From Phytophthora hibernalis (taxonomy: Eukaryota > Oomycota > Peronosporomycetes > Peronosporales > Peronosporaceae), in assembly GCA_012656075.1 (NCBI GenBank), contig JAAKBF010000324.1:558001-622000 (forward strand): a stretch of 64,000 bases of DNA. Reading direction: 5' to 3'. Shown here one piece after another: positions 53,449 through 64,000 of this stretch. The position numbers and the translations under genes are program-made. The stretch's first letter is position 1, and each line of letters opens with the position of its first letter. Below the pieces are notes generated by a model, which saw only the letters and a list, made by a program, of their open reading frames with translations, was not told the origin of the DNA and made no database searches.

Positions 53449-54990
53449 TCAATCACTCCATCTCAGTGACATCTTCCTCGCTCTGCCTTTGCTGAACGCG
53501 ATAACTGCGCGTAGAACTCCCCATCGTCTCCATCTCAGTCCCAAGTGGGTATAATCACTTCCAACTTGGATCCACAGTCGCTTCCAAAAGAACAGGCAGA
53601 TGAACACGCCACAGCTATCGCAATTCTTTTGTGTAGGACTGTGCTTCGTAGACTGTGTGAACCCCGTTAATGTCGTGTCGATAATCTCGGATGCAACTGC
53701 CTGTAAATGCTTCTGGTTCGTGCGCTTGTCCACACTGTCGTAGCACATGAGCATACCTTTGATGTTGTCCACCACAATGCAGGCTCAATGACTTCGATTC
53801 AGGTTGACTGGCAAGAAGACATAATCTTCTGTCGCTGTCTCCAGGACGGAGCGAATCGAGACAGGCACTCGGCCTCCCACCCCCTTGTCGGGTATTGGCA
53901 GGAAGATGGTTTTGTTGTTGCCGTATTTCGCTTCTAGCGTCTTCGTAAATGCCTCAATAATCAGTTCATTGTACCAGTTTCACGAGCACAGTAGATGTTA
54001 CTCCACGCGAGGGGACGCCGAAACCAGGAAACCTTGTATGCGGCCGTGTATTCAACTGCTCCTGCGCAAGGATGTATACATTGTTTTCACCTTCCGTGAC
54101 ACCAGCGATTTGTTTACGTTCATCAGCCATCGGGTCAACCGACGACATTAACCACGAATAGCACTGCGATCCACTTTTACACGTATTGGCCAGGTCTCCC
54201 ACGTAATACATGGCCTGCAATTGCTGCTAGCTAAAATCAGCTGCACCTTCAATCGTGGCGATCCACTGGACGTCTTTGTCGCTCAGCGAACGCGAAAGGT
54301 CTACAAAAAGACTACCATTGGTCTGCTGAATCGCTTCAATCGCCATGGTGACAAGTTCTTGGGGCAGTAGAAACGTCAGTGATTGGGTGCCAGTATGGGC
54401 GCGCGACTCGACTGTCATTTTTCCTTCGTGTGCCTCTGGAAACGGACCTCAAAGATGTCTAGGAACGACTGGAGTTGTTCAAGAGGGGGTTTGTGCGTCC
54501 GAATATACTCCGCCACTTCGATAACGTCCTTGTCACGCAAAGCCTTGCGTAACGGCTTGTCCTGATTGTAAGTTTTCTGCTCTGCGTGATGCTTGGAGTC
54601 AGCATCAGCTCGGACAAGCCGTGGTCGACCTACTTTTGGCGCTCTAGCATTGAACGGCTTCATCTTCAGTGGTACCGGCTGTGGAGATCCACCGTGGACG
54701 TTGATGACCTTTTCTTCACCATCCGCCTCCGCTAGTTGTGTTGGTTGCACTTGTGAGTAAGAATGAGCCGTTGTTGGCGTCTTGTCTTCCGTGAGGACGT
54801 CAGTCTTTCCTTCGCGAAATCCGTCCCACCATGTTTCCAAATTACCAATGGCCAGCTCAAATCTGTCGTCCGTAAACTCGGCCAGCTCTGAAGATATACG
54901 TCCAAGTACGTTTTGGGCTCGCTCTATATGTTTGCTGCTTAAAGTGTAGGTTCTTGCGGGGTGAACATGCATTTTGAACATGGCTTTCAT
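53449..54990 (-). pseudogene. Second Ulp1-carrying transposon remnant
   Basis: Minus strand. 54,990-54,415 is a helical, Lys-rich protein (RAPKVGRPRLVRAD, an AT-hook-like core). 54,418-54,227 and 54,220-53,966 follow with a YVGDLANTCKSGSQCYSWLM segment. 53,775-53,449 has KGMLMCYDSV...QKNCDSCGVFICLFFW, the Gln...Cys active-site region of a C48 (Ulp1-like) peptidase. No DDE core seen. This arrangement is common in Mutator-like or related oomycete elements that captured SUMO-protease genes. Several frame breaks. Confidence 0.55.
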
Positions 54991-55183
54991 GATTGACTTT
55001 CGAAGCAGTGGATTGCATCAAGATGTCGGTGTCACCGTGACAAGCGCTAGTACTCTCAGTGAGCTCGCCGAGATACACCAACAGTTTTTTTCTTCCTGGA
55101 TCAAGGGAACGATTTCATTCAATGTTAGTAAGGTTAAGCAATGCATTCACTAAGCTAAGCAATGCATTCACTTTATCAAATGA

Positions 55184-56453
55184 CTACTCGTTATCCTTCT
55201 CTTCTCTCGCTCTCCTGGTCATATTACGTTGCGGTCGAACGATGGTATCGTGCTCGACCAATCCGACGATAGCATCACGAACCCATTCCAACCAACTAAA
55301 CGTCTCGGTGGAGATGTCCAAGTCTGAAGACTCGTACAAACGGCGATAGCGCGAAATATCTTGAGGGGCAACGGTGAAATCGGCAGGAATATCATCCGCT
55401 AGACAGGCTCCTGCAACACCTTCAATCAAATCTTCATCATCAGCAACTCTGTAGTTTTCGTTCTCCCTAAGGCGCTGATTAATGCATCAATTATGCAAAA
55501 GGCACGCCGCCAATACCGTACACGCCACGCGCTTAAAACTAATCTCCAAAGGACCCTTGAAAACACGCCACTTGCAAACTAGTAAATCGAATGCCATTTC
55601 GATCCTAATTCGAAGCTGGCTTATGTGGAAGTTATAGCTGTCGTGGGCTGCCGATGCAATGCGAGGTCTCGGAAACGGGGTCAATTCAACTGGTTTGTGT
55701 TAGTATATGCGTTGTCACCAACGACATAGAGTTCACTTGGAAGTTCATTTACCACAGCCGAAAGTCTCCATTTTAGACATCACCGGTTCCACCAGGGCCG
55801 GAGCAAGCTACAGCAGTGAATCGGCTTAAATGATCACAGCACTCCTGAACGTTGACACCATACCGTTGATAGTGTTCTGAGAAAACGATCGCACCCTTGC
55901 AACTTCTTTTTTTAGGGACACGAATGGGGCAGAGCCACCCATCGATAGCGCCAACGCACCCTTTCATGACATGTGAGTTGCTTAGATGCTCAAATGACGT
56001 GGCGGTATACCGTTGGGCTCGTACTGAAGTAGGAATTTGCAATTGTAGCTCCGGGTGAGCAATTATCGCGTCGACAACTTGATGAATCGAGGCGTAAAAT
56101 GCCGAAACGCTCACACCACTAATGGAACGCACATCATGGTAGGAATCCCCACCCAATCAGCGTAAGCACATCTGCACCTTGTTGACGTAAGTTATCGGCT
56201 CCGTCCAAGTCCTGTTACGCGATTGCTGCTCATTGACTTGTAGATACGGCCCAATCTTTGCGGCAAGAGCCACGAAGGACGCGTATGACATCTTGTAGCA
56301 CTTGTGAAATCGGCCTTCGTCGATTAAGCGCTGCGCGTATTCCTCCCAGTCTATACGCTCTCGGTGAAGGCATTTTCGGCGCATGTCGACAGGGAGCGCT
56401 AAGACGAGCACAAGGACAAGAATCCCTATGAAGACCGCGAAATTGAGTCCCAT
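55184..56453 (-). pseudogene. PIF/Harbinger-type transposase, broken
   Basis: Minus strand in several frames. DDE_Tnp_4 signatures: GCVGAIDGWLCPIRVP (first Asp), then FSEHYQRYGVNVQ and SGPGGTGDV (second Asp), followed by HDSYNFHISQLRIRIEMAF (Glu) with LVCKWRVFKGPLE. The N-terminal part (56,453-56,157) has CYKMSYASFVALAAKIGPYL, the helical region before the core. An in-frame C-terminal tail is at 55,429-55,184. A second DNA-binding Harbinger protein was not seen. Dead copy. Confidence 0.8.
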
Positions 56454-57522
56454 CCTGTGCAGTCACGAACCGATGATTACCGACGCCGTCGGATGAAAAT
56501 GTGGTTGTGGCAGTGGCAATGGGCCGGTTCACACTGGGCTGAATCGGGATAGGCTATGCCAGATCATTTTGTTTGTATGCCGGGCGCTTGTCTATTCCCA
56601 TTTTTGCAATAACACTTCCTATCCTGAATTTTACAATAACACTTCAAATATATATCACGAGTTTTGGCAAAATTCTAGTAGCGATACAGTAGTTGGTTGG
56701 TGGCGGTTGGTGCAGGTGCTGCGACGACGGCCGTGCTAGTTCTAGAGGCGCGGTAGCCGCAGCGTCGTCTACAAGCATGAGGACTGGCGAGCTACAAGTG
56801 CGCACCAGCGGTCATGAAGCACTAGAAGCTCGCGGTGGCGATTTGCCCGTAGTGGCCTGCTTGACGCCGCTAGTCGTCCTGATCATGGCGGCCGCAACCT
56901 GCTCATGGGCCTCGATCGTCATCGGTCTCCTGATCGTGCCCCTCCCTCCCTCCCTTTGTTAGTGGTCCTGCTAGAGATAGCGGAAGCTGTCGGGATCTGC
57001 TCGTCGCGGCCACTTCCCCAAGTTGGGGCGATGATATTGATGATAATGTGCCCCCTTTCTACCTCGTGCTATTCCGGGTGCGATAGGGGCTAGTCCCGAG
57101 CAGGAGGTAGACGAAGGCCAAATTTGCCCGTTTTTTGTTTATTTCCCGGAAAAGCCCTTTCCGAACTCGGTAGTGTGAACGCTCTCTACTTTTCCGGCAT
57201 AGTATTCCGAAGCTGCCCAGTGTGACCCCAATGTGGCACCATGATTTTGCCATCGATGGTACGAAGTCCCTACCCCTAAACAAATCTGGCCAATCAAATG
57301 CCCTAAATTTGTGCCATGGCATGGCACGGCGTGGTTAACCCAGGGCATGCTGCACGGGCCGCTGTGGAGGTCTGCCACTTCATCGCTAGCCGATACCGCC
57401 CCCATGGGCTGACACGACAGATCGAGGCCTACGACGAGCATGTGGCCCAACACCTGCCACCCTTCGTGGCCATGAGCAGCAGACTCACCGACGACACGCG
57501 CAAGCTCGGACAGGTGACGTAG
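56454..57522. other. Intergenic/transposon flank
   Basis: No supported gene. Only a weak plus-strand ORF at 57,316-57,522 (68 aa) with no family and a CTCCCT repeat near 56,943. Ends at the LTR start. Confidence 0.3.
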
Positions 57523-58082
57523 TGTCCCGAGTGGGAACGCTGGCAACCGTCTGGGCCGCGAAGCAGTCCGTACGGCTGGTGGAGCTGCCGTTGCTGATCA
57601 ATTGCTGGCCGATCAGCTTCAAGAAGATGAGCTGGAGGCCCTGTCGCAGATGAGAGACGACGGTCACACGCGAACGCACCTTTAACTTTGGCTCGAGTCG
57701 GTGCTGTGCGCCCATTGGCGGAATCGACACACCATATTTCGAATGGCGGCAGGCGGCGCGGAAGAGCGAGGAACGACGGCGTTGCGGTGCTGCAAGGACG
57801 GAAGGCATGGCCGTGGAGGACGGCGAGGACAAGGACAAGGACGGCGCCGGAGGGGTGTCACGGCGGCACGGCAGGATGGCAACAGAGCGGTAAGTCAGGA
57901 AATAAGAGGGGTGGCCGCACGGCACGGCCCGAGCTCAGTAGGCTCAGTCGTGAAAAAGCCTTGGAATTAACAAGTCAATATCCTTTATATTTGATTTGGT
58001 TAGCGTCTAAACCTACTCTCAGCTGCACCGCGCTACCTGCCATACGCCTCGAAGACCGTCCTATCTAAGACGGCTCGCGACA
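57523..58082 (+). repeat. Ty3/gypsy long terminal repeat, plus strand (5' LTR of a fragment)
   Basis: 560 bp, starting TGTCCCGAG and ending CTCGCGACA (TG...CA), about 93-95% identical to the inverted copy at 59,662-60,223. It holds a TATA-like CTTTATATTTG at about 57,982. Immediately after it ACT is followed by TGGTGGAGAAG at 58,086, which fits a tRNA primer-binding site. Confidence 0.8.
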
Positions 58083-58085
58083 ACT

Positions 58086-58100
58086 TGGTGGAGAAGCAGG
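58086..58100 (+). other. Candidate primer-binding site
   Basis: TGGTGGAGAAGCAGG begins with TGG three bases after the LTR end, as expected for pairing with the CCA end of a tRNA. The matching tRNA was not identified. Confidence 0.4.
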
Positions 58101-58312
58101 GTATAGTCTTCGGCGTGCAGCAGCGTTCCTGAGGGACCGGAGCGCGTGAAGCCTCCCTTGACACTCGTGAGCGTGCGCTTGGCAGGGCCTCGCACGAAGT
58201 CGGCCGCGCCAGGACCCGCGTTGGTGCCGCCTCACGAGCCGAAGCTGGAGAAGGAACCGTCCCGTGAAGGCCTTTGAGAACGGTCTCGGCGGAGCGTCGC
58301 CTGGGTACGGTC

Positions 58313-58471
58313 AAGTGGAACGGTCGAGCGTCTGAGGGATCAAGCAGCGTCGTCCGTGAGTGAGCAAGTGGAACGGTCGAGCGTCTGAGGGATCAAGCAG
58401 CGTCATCCGTGAGTGAGCGAGTGGAACAGTCGAGCGTCTGAGGGATCAAGCAGCGTCGTCCGTGTGTAAGC
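58313..58471 (+). repeat. Tandem repeat in the gypsy leader (3 x 53 bp)
   Basis: Unit (A/G)AGTGGAAC(G/A)GTCGAGCGTC... with starts at 58,313, 58,366 and 58,419, differing at only a few positions. Lies between the LTR and the gag-like start. Confidence 0.8.
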
Positions 58472-58535
58472 AGTGAGCAGTCCGAGAGCGGACTTGAGGA
58501 GCGTTGTCTAGTGAAGAACGACCAGGTGTGAGAAG

Positions 58536-58966
58536 ATGCCGCGACAGCCTGATGTGAGCGATGATGAAACTGATGATGAGACGATTCGCCGTGACGTTGA
58601 CCATGAAGTGGAAGAGCCGGCCTCCGTGGTACGGTCGGAAGTGGAGAGACTGGAGTCCGAAGCGCGTCGCCGGACCAGTCGTCGGCCCGAGGGCCATGAT
58701 GAAGGAGCTCCGTCGGAAAGGGAGCTGGAAGCCGTCGCGGAAGTATTGAAGATCGGTCTGGTTTGGCCGGTATGGCCCATGGTCGTGAGGATTTGCGTGA
58801 CGACAAGGTGAGGGACATCTGGGAGCCCAACGAAGAAGAGTCAAAGGATACCGAGGTGGATGATCCTGTTGGAGAAGTGGACGACCTCGCTGAGAAAACG
58901 AGTGAACATGGTAACGGTACGGAGGCTGACGCTTTGCGTGAACCATCGGAGAGGCGTGCTGAGTAA
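58536..58966 (+). pseudogene. Ty3/gypsy gag-like N-terminal fragment
   Basis: ATG 58,536 (MPRQPDVSDDETDDE). Acidic, Glu/Asp/Arg-rich (ERLESEARRRTSRR), followed after a one-base shift by MAHGREDLRDDKVRDIW to TAA/TGA near 58,966. Position (just after LTR, PBS and leader) is that of gag. No zinc knuckle. The element is truncated soon afterwards (about 59,100). Confidence 0.45.
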
Positions 58967-59089
58967 CAACGTTACCTGGAACCATACGACTGAATCAGGA
59001 ACCCGTCCTTCATCATCAGACGGTTCAGGATCCAGGAGGTCATTCATGGTTCTCTGCGGATTCGCGAATGAATTCGGAATTAGTGAGAA

Positions 59090-59661
59090 TTAAGAAATTA
59101 CTGAGACATCCTCGAGAATGTTTGAGGTTGATGTTCGAGCCGCGTCTCTTGTAATCTGTGATGCGGTGCTGCTGAGCCACACGCAGTATATCTTTATCTG
59201 CAGTCGAGATTTTCCAGAGCCCACAAAGTGCTTCGCCAAGTGATTCACCACGTAGGCCGCGTCGATCATCTCGCTCGGCAAGTCTACCTGCGCTCGTGGA
59301 AGTTCATCCCGGACATCGATCAAGAAGATGCTCGCCACCAAGGAGGTGTAGGAAGATGTTCAAATAGTACATGCATAGATACATACCAAACATTGGTTCT
59401 GTTCGTGTGCCGTGATTGTTTCAAGTTCAACGTTGACGTTTTGCTGATTAAATAACTTGCTTCCTACCGATACTCGCAGTTCCTGGCGTTCTTCAAGCCG
59501 GTGCTTGAATGCCCTCGTTCACCATGTTCTGATAGTTGGTGAATTCTCTGCGGTTGTTGCGCAGTGTGCTGATCTTCTTGATGCAGCTCCAGGTTGAGCG
59601 ACTCCGGCTTCTTTCCACTGGCCGACCACGAGCACGCGTTGGGTCGCGAACGCCTTCTTCG
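59090..59661. other. Unassigned region between two gypsy fragments
   Basis: Weak minus-strand frames (59,090-59,341 and near 59,519-59,661, including LRNNRREFTNYQNMVNE) look coding but match nothing I recognise. Confidence 0.25.
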
Positions 59662-60223
59662 TGTCGCGAGCCGGCTTAGATAGGACGGTCTTCGAGGCGT
59701 ATGGCAGGTAGCGCGGCGCAGCTGAGAGTAGGTTCAGACGCCCCAAATCAAATATAAAGGATATTGACTTGTTAATTCCAAGGGATTTTTAACGACTGAG
59801 CTCCTACTCGAGCTCGGGGCGTACCGTGCGGCCACCCTCATACTTCCTGACTTACCGATCCGTTGCCATCCTGCCGTGCCGCCGTGACACCCCTCCGGCG
59901 CCGTCCTTGTCCTTGTCCTCGCCGTCCTCCACGGCCATGCCTTCCGTCCTTGCAGCGCCGCAACGCCGTCGTTCCTCGCTCTTCCGCGCCGCCTGCCGCC
60001 ATTCGAAATATGGTGTGTCGATTCCGCCAATGGGCGCACAGTACCGACTCGAGCCAAAAGTTAAAGGTGCGTTCGCGTGTGACCGTCGTCTCTCATCTGC
60101 GACAGGGCCTCCAGCTCATCTTCTTGAAGCTGATCGGCCAGCAATTGATCAGCAACGGCAGCTCCACCAGCCGTACGGACTGCTTCGCGGCCCAGACGGT
60201 TGCCAGCGTTCCCACTCGGGACA
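59662..60223 (-). repeat. Ty3/gypsy 3' LTR (minus-strand element)
   Basis: Inverted copy of 57,523-58,082. Reads TGTCCCGAG at 60,223 to CGCGACA at 59,662 on the minus strand. Just upstream (minus strand) is the purine-rich GGGGTGGA, a plausible polypurine tract. Confidence 0.8.
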
Positions 60224-60529
60224 TCCACCCCGACCGAATCGAGTCGTCCTCGTCGAGCCGCTGCTTGTCGCACCTGATGGAGCTGGGCCCGAAGCCCTCG
60301 ACGGCTCTCGCGCGTCCCAGCCAGCGTGACGTGAGGGCGCGGTTGGTTGCCCCCACCGTTCTGCTCCCAGTAGCGCGTACTCAACCGTTCTGTCTGCTCC
60401 ATTTCTTCCATGTCCTGGCGCCAATCCTCGTAACGAGCGCCAGCAAGTTGCCACACGTCTTGGCGAGCGAGGCGTCTTCAAACCAATGCCAAAGGTGTCT
60501 GCAGAAGCCAACACAGCACACCGTGACCG

Positions 60530-61195
60530 TCACCCATACTGCTTCCAAATGAACGGCCATACGCCAATCTCCCCAGCACCCTCAAAGCAGTAGTTCGTCA
60601 CCAATATCAGCAGACCCACCCCAAACCATCCTTGGCACAACCACTCCGTTCCTTCGTAGGCGTAGAGCACGATGTAGAAAATCGAGTAGAGCAGCAGGGA
60701 CACTAGAGCTCACACGACCTTCACGAAGCAGGCAGCGCGTCCGAAAGACCGTTGGGTCTCCACTCTCACGCCTCCGAAGTAAGTCACGGTCGAGTTCCAG
60801 CTGAACTGCACCGAGTCTGGTATGAATACACACCAATAGGCGTGGAACGCATCCAGCCACTTGTGCAATAACCGTCCCAGTCCTTCCTCGTGCTCGCGAC
60901 GAGCTTCCAGAATAATCATAGGCGTTAACCAGACCGCCTCGTACATGGTCCACCACCGATCCGTCCGAGCGCGCCCTTGCACGATTGGTCCTCTCACGTA
61001 GCGACGGTAACGCCGCATGCTCGCAGTTCCCAGCTTGGCCCACTTGTTAGCGGAGAAACTGATGGCCAGGAACGGTCGAGTCGACACTTGACGGAGCGGT
61101 TGGGTGATAATCCATACGAGCACACCACCCAGAGCCCAGAGCAGTTCGCGCCAGTAGGAACGAGCGAAGCCTGCACCGACCTCCCAAGCGACCAC
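60530..61195 (-). pseudogene. Multi-pass membrane protein ORF after gypsy pol, with in-frame TGA
   Basis: From about 61,195 the frame reads LLWALGGVLVWIITQPL (first membrane span), a basic loop (MRRYRRYVRGP), WWTMYEAVWLTPMIIL, CVFIPDSVQFSW and FVKVV. TGA at 60,710 interrupts, and the same frame then continues with LVSLLLYSIFYIVLYAY and GVGLLILVTNYC to TGA at 60,530. Four or so hydrophobic spans. No ATG is evident at the front; the 61,195 start is GTG. The position between pol and the 3' LTR is where envelope-like genes sit, but no envelope hallmark (furin site, fusion peptide) is visible. Function unknown. Confidence 0.45.
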
Positions 61196-61274
61196 TACCG
61201 TCGAGGGGCACTAGAGCACCACGTCCTTGATCCACTCCATCCGGACGAAGCAAGTTTCCAAATGTCTTCGTCAA

Positions 61275-61397
61275 TACGACATGGTGGACCGTGGAGGTCG
61301 ACACCCGTCACCTCCGCACGGTATGTCTCGCTATCGTCACCTCGTAGGACACGGCAGACCGTGGAAATCGACACCAGTCACCTCCGCACGGTATGTC
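61275..61397. repeat. Two-copy 53-bp repeat, period 70
   Basis: TACGACATGGTGGACCGTGG...CACGGTATGTC (61,275-61,327) is repeated with about 87% identity at 61,345-61,397. Lies between the membrane ORF and the antisense ORF and could be a shared bidirectional control region. Confidence 0.65.
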
Positions 61398-61639
61398 CAG
61401 TTCAGGTCAATCAGCGAGCCGAGAACACAAACTTCAGTCATCGACGGTTCGGTCTCGAGGTTTCCGTCAGGTCTCTTTCGCAGCTCTAGTCGCCAACGGT
61501 CGGAACCGTGTCGCCCAAGGCAACTTCAACCTGAAGGATCAAGACTCGAGTCTCCACCTGTCAATCACAGAGACGGAGAAGGCTCAGTCGACCATTCTCC
61601 AATTCTCTCGCTGGCTCACACAAGTCCACGCTCCACGCC

Positions 61640-63103
61640 ATGTCCAAGTCATCGTCCAGTTCGCCCGATCGTTTGGAAGCCATCGCCGATCGGCTCAAGA
61701 CCTTCGTCGAGGACGAGTCAGTTTCGCCCCGGGCCAGGGCCGAAGTCAAGGCCAAAATCGCACACTGGTCCAGCATGCGCTCGGCAATCGCCGTCAACGC
61801 CTCGTCAGTTGGACTAGAAGCTTTGGATAGCCTCGCCCTCGCTGCCCTAGACGATGACGCCAAGCTCCCCACTCTCGAGGAAACCGTGCTTCTTCTACCA
61901 CCGCCGGACGCCCAAGAACCGAGCCAGGCCACTGACCATAGCCTGTTCCAGCCCGAACCTTCGCCAGCGTGCGCGTCCAAGCGTCCCGCGACACGCAGCA
62001 CCAGTCACGCCAAGCCCAAGTCCGCTAAGAAGCCGAAGAGGGCTACCAAGAGCCAGAAGCCCAAGTTCTCCTTCGACCTGCCGGACGGAACGCCCGAACG
62101 CATTCGTCATGACCCCAAAGGCGCACAAGGCTCTGCACCTTTCTCACTACCGCTGGTGGATGAAGTACCGCTACACGTCTTCTTCGCCTGCGCGCTGTAC
62201 GCGCCCACTGACGAGGCCGACGCCCGCCGCAAGTCGAAGACCCTCGCCAACCAAGCGCGCCTCAAGTTCTGCAGCGAGAACATTGAGACCTTCAGCTGGT
62301 TCGAGTTCCTGCGCCTTTTGAAGATACGATCCACGGCATGCTCATGTGGATCAGGGGCAAGGCGTCCAAGCACTCGGCCGACGCCAAGAACCACCAGGAC
62401 GACGACGGTCCACCGCAAGAAGAGCTCGCCGCGCTCCTCCGCCGCGACCGCGCGCGCTACGAGCGAGTCATTGGGCGTGCGCTGAACATGCGTCGTATCG
62501 ACGAAGACTGCTACAGTTCCATCCGCGAAATGCTTGAGCGGTCGAACGCGCTGGATCCAACTCGTCCGCCTCACCTCCGCCTCTCCAACTGAGCTCTGGC
62601 CCGGATTGCTCTGGACGTCACCCAAGGACCACCCCCGAAGTCTGACTGGGTCGGCAACAAGTCGCGCGGCGTCTGGAAGTTGCTTCTCACGGATTCGACC
62701 ATCCGTTCCACGCAGACCGAAGTCCTCAAGGTTCTGAAGAAGAAGCCATCCGTGCCGAGATTGTCGAGCGACCGTACAAGGCCTCCGCGAAGGGCGAGGA
62801 CGACTCCGACTTCGAGGACGACAACGGCAAGTTCACGATACTGCCTCCCGCTCCTCCTGTCGCGGCTTCCTCTTCAGAGCATGAAGACGACGACGGCTCC
62901 GATCACACCGGCTTCACTGATGACTCGGACGAAGCGGGCGACGCCAAAAGAAGAAGAAGGACTCCGATTCCGACTTCGATCCGAATGACGAGGCCGCCGC
63001 CGATGACGAAGAGACCAAGGAGGACGGGACCACCGACGAGCAAGCTGATCAAGCTGCGGCCGACGACGAAGACTCCAAGCCCGCGACTCCCAAATCCAAG
63101 TGA
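61640..63103 (+). pseudogene. Antisense ORF in the post-pol region of the gypsy element
   Basis: ATG 61,640; 281 codons open, then three or more one-base shifts while the reading continues in recognisable composition to TGA 63,101-63,103. N-terminus Ser-rich with a helical VEDESVSPRARAEVKAKI part; a Lys-rich nuclear-localisation-like KPKSAKKPKRATKSQKPK; a folded-looking core (VFFACALYAPTDEADARRK; FCSENIETFSWFEFLRLLK); and a strongly acidic tail (DDEETKEDGTTDEQ). No domain recognised. It runs opposite to pol, with stops 190 bp apart tail to tail. Antisense ORFs at this place are known in some plant Ty3/gypsy lineages; a host gene captured by the element is also possible. Confidence 0.5.
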
Positions 63104-63292
63104 CTCCTCGGCCACTTTTGAGGACGCTCCCCTCAAGTTCCATTTCTTTTCAGATTCCACTGGAGCGTCCTTTCACACTTAATTAATTTCAATAATAACA
63201 CCACGCAATTCCATCCGTTCCGTTCTCGAGCTCCAATCAAATTATTTTTGTCGCAACCGTTCCACGCGGCTCAAGAACGCCACCCCCACGAC

Positions 63293-63977
63293 CTACATCA
63301 TCAGTAAGTCGTCTTCGTCCACCTCAGCGTTGGCCTCTTCCAGGCGCGCGCACCTCCTCAATTCAGGTAGGTGGTTCTTCTTCCGCTCCGACTGCTCGAA
63401 GGCAGTCACAAGGGCCTCATAATCAGGCATCAGCGCGGCCCGCGGAAGCCAGAAGGTCTCGTAGTTGGCAGCCAAGGCCAGGCACTCCACAGTTCTGTTA
63501 GACCGTCTCTTGGCCACTACTTCCAACAGCGGGGAATCCACACCCGTGATAATAGTGTCTTCTTGGCCGAGGGTCAACCGTTCCGTGAAGCTAGAAGGCG
63601 GTAGGTCGGACTCTTCCAATGGGCCACCGTTCACGTCCTCACTGTCATCGGTCACACCGTCGGGCACCTCATCCATGAATGGCCGCGTCCACCGGCCTCG
63701 GAAACGCTTGAGCCGATTCACATTCACGGTAACGATCTTGTCCGGGTGCGTCGGGATGTCAATCCTGTAGGCGTTCTCCCCGACTTTACCGAGAACACGA
63801 TAGGGACCGTGCCAACTTCTTCGTACGCTTCTCGCCCCTCCGTGCCCGGAAGAACTGGTACACCCAAACGGGGTCTCCATCCTCGAATAGCACTTCGCGC
63901 TGCCGATGTAGTCGCTGTTCGCGTCGATCCTGAGCTTTCACCAGCTGCCTCTCGACCAGCCCCCTTGAGTCCTTCAT
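63293..63977 (-). pseudogene. Ty3/gypsy integrase C-terminal region with chromodomain-like end
   Basis: Two frames joined at about 63,835. RQREVLFEDGDPVWVYQFFR then SWHGPYRVLGKVGENAYRID and VTVNVNRLKRFRGRW are the GPF/Y-type integrase tail, followed by a chromodomain-like LEVVAKRRSN...ETFWLPRAAL. Ends at TGA/TAA near 63,293. This is the end of the pol polyprotein. Confidence 0.8.
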
Positions 63978-64000
63978 GGAACGGTACAGTTCCCGCCGGT

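Larger units (their letters stand above)
59662..64000 (-). mobile_element. Ty3/gypsy retrotransposon, 3' half (5' half outside window)
   Basis: Integrase C-terminus and chromodomain-like end at 63,977-63,293, a 3-kb post-pol region with a multi-membrane-span ORF (same strand) and an antisense ORF, then PPT and 3' LTR. The 5' LTR, gag, PR, RT and most of integrase lie beyond 64,000. Related to the plus-strand fragment at 57,523 by LTR identity, but not the same copy. Confidence 0.75.

Noticed and set aside
1..64000. tRNA, rRNA and CRISPR arrays
   Set aside because: None seen; the short tandem repeats present have no CRISPR spacing.

Overview
This is eukaryotic DNA, most likely from an oomycete of the Phytophthora type. 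It contains Crinkler (CRN) effector genes with an LxLFLAK header, short GT-AG introns of 43-75 bp in compact genes, convergent and divergent housekeeping genes packed tightly, and oomycete-style transposons (Polinton/Maverick, Ty3/gypsy, LINE, hAT, Harbinger, Ulp1-carrying elements).

Region 1 (1-24,761) is made of two copies of one Polinton/Maverick-type element in the same orientation, separated by 174 bp. Copy A (1-9,401) is cut by the window start. Copy B (9,576-24,761, about 15.2 kb) is complete end to end. Copy B has terminal inverted repeats (TIRs) of about 3.3 kb. Its core carries a broken protein-primed family B DNA polymerase with an embedded HNH (endonuclease VII-like) motif, a broken retroviral-type integrase with a chromodomain, several small element proteins, and a fibre-like gene ending in a Peptidase_S74 chaperone domain. 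Each complete TIR carries an intact 451-codon CRN gene with a PD-(D/E)xK-like C-terminal domain. The window therefore shows three CRN copies as cargo of a virus-related transposon. Their first ~46 codons and 5' leaders differ and are mosaic, while the other ~400 codons are identical. The core genes are dead, and the same inactivating changes occur in both copies, so the decay came before the duplication.

Region 2 (24,762-40,600) is host DNA: a TALE homeobox gene, an SLC35F-like transporter, RanBP1, a large Sen1/IGHMBP2-like helicase, two genes of unknown function, a PDZ protein and a ubiquitin-like-domain protein. Many of these have isolated single-base frame breaks, often at homopolymers. 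Copies A and B of the Polinton also differ mostly in homopolymer length. The sequence therefore probably contains uncorrected indel errors, and broken frames must be read with that in mind.

Region 3 (40,600-64,000) is a transposon graveyard: MITE-like repeats, an APE-endonuclease LINE with RNase H (minus strand), a hAT transposase (plus), a FAR1/Ulp1-type transposon remnant, a degraded transporter-like fragment, a foldback element with a second MITE nested in one arm, another Ulp1-carrying transposon, a PIF/Harbinger transposase, a 5' fragment of a Ty3/gypsy element (LTR, leader, gag-like start), and the 3' half of a related Ty3/gypsy element on the minus strand. The region between pol and the 3' LTR of that last element is about 3 kb. 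It holds an antisense ORF and a sense ORF with several predicted membrane spans.
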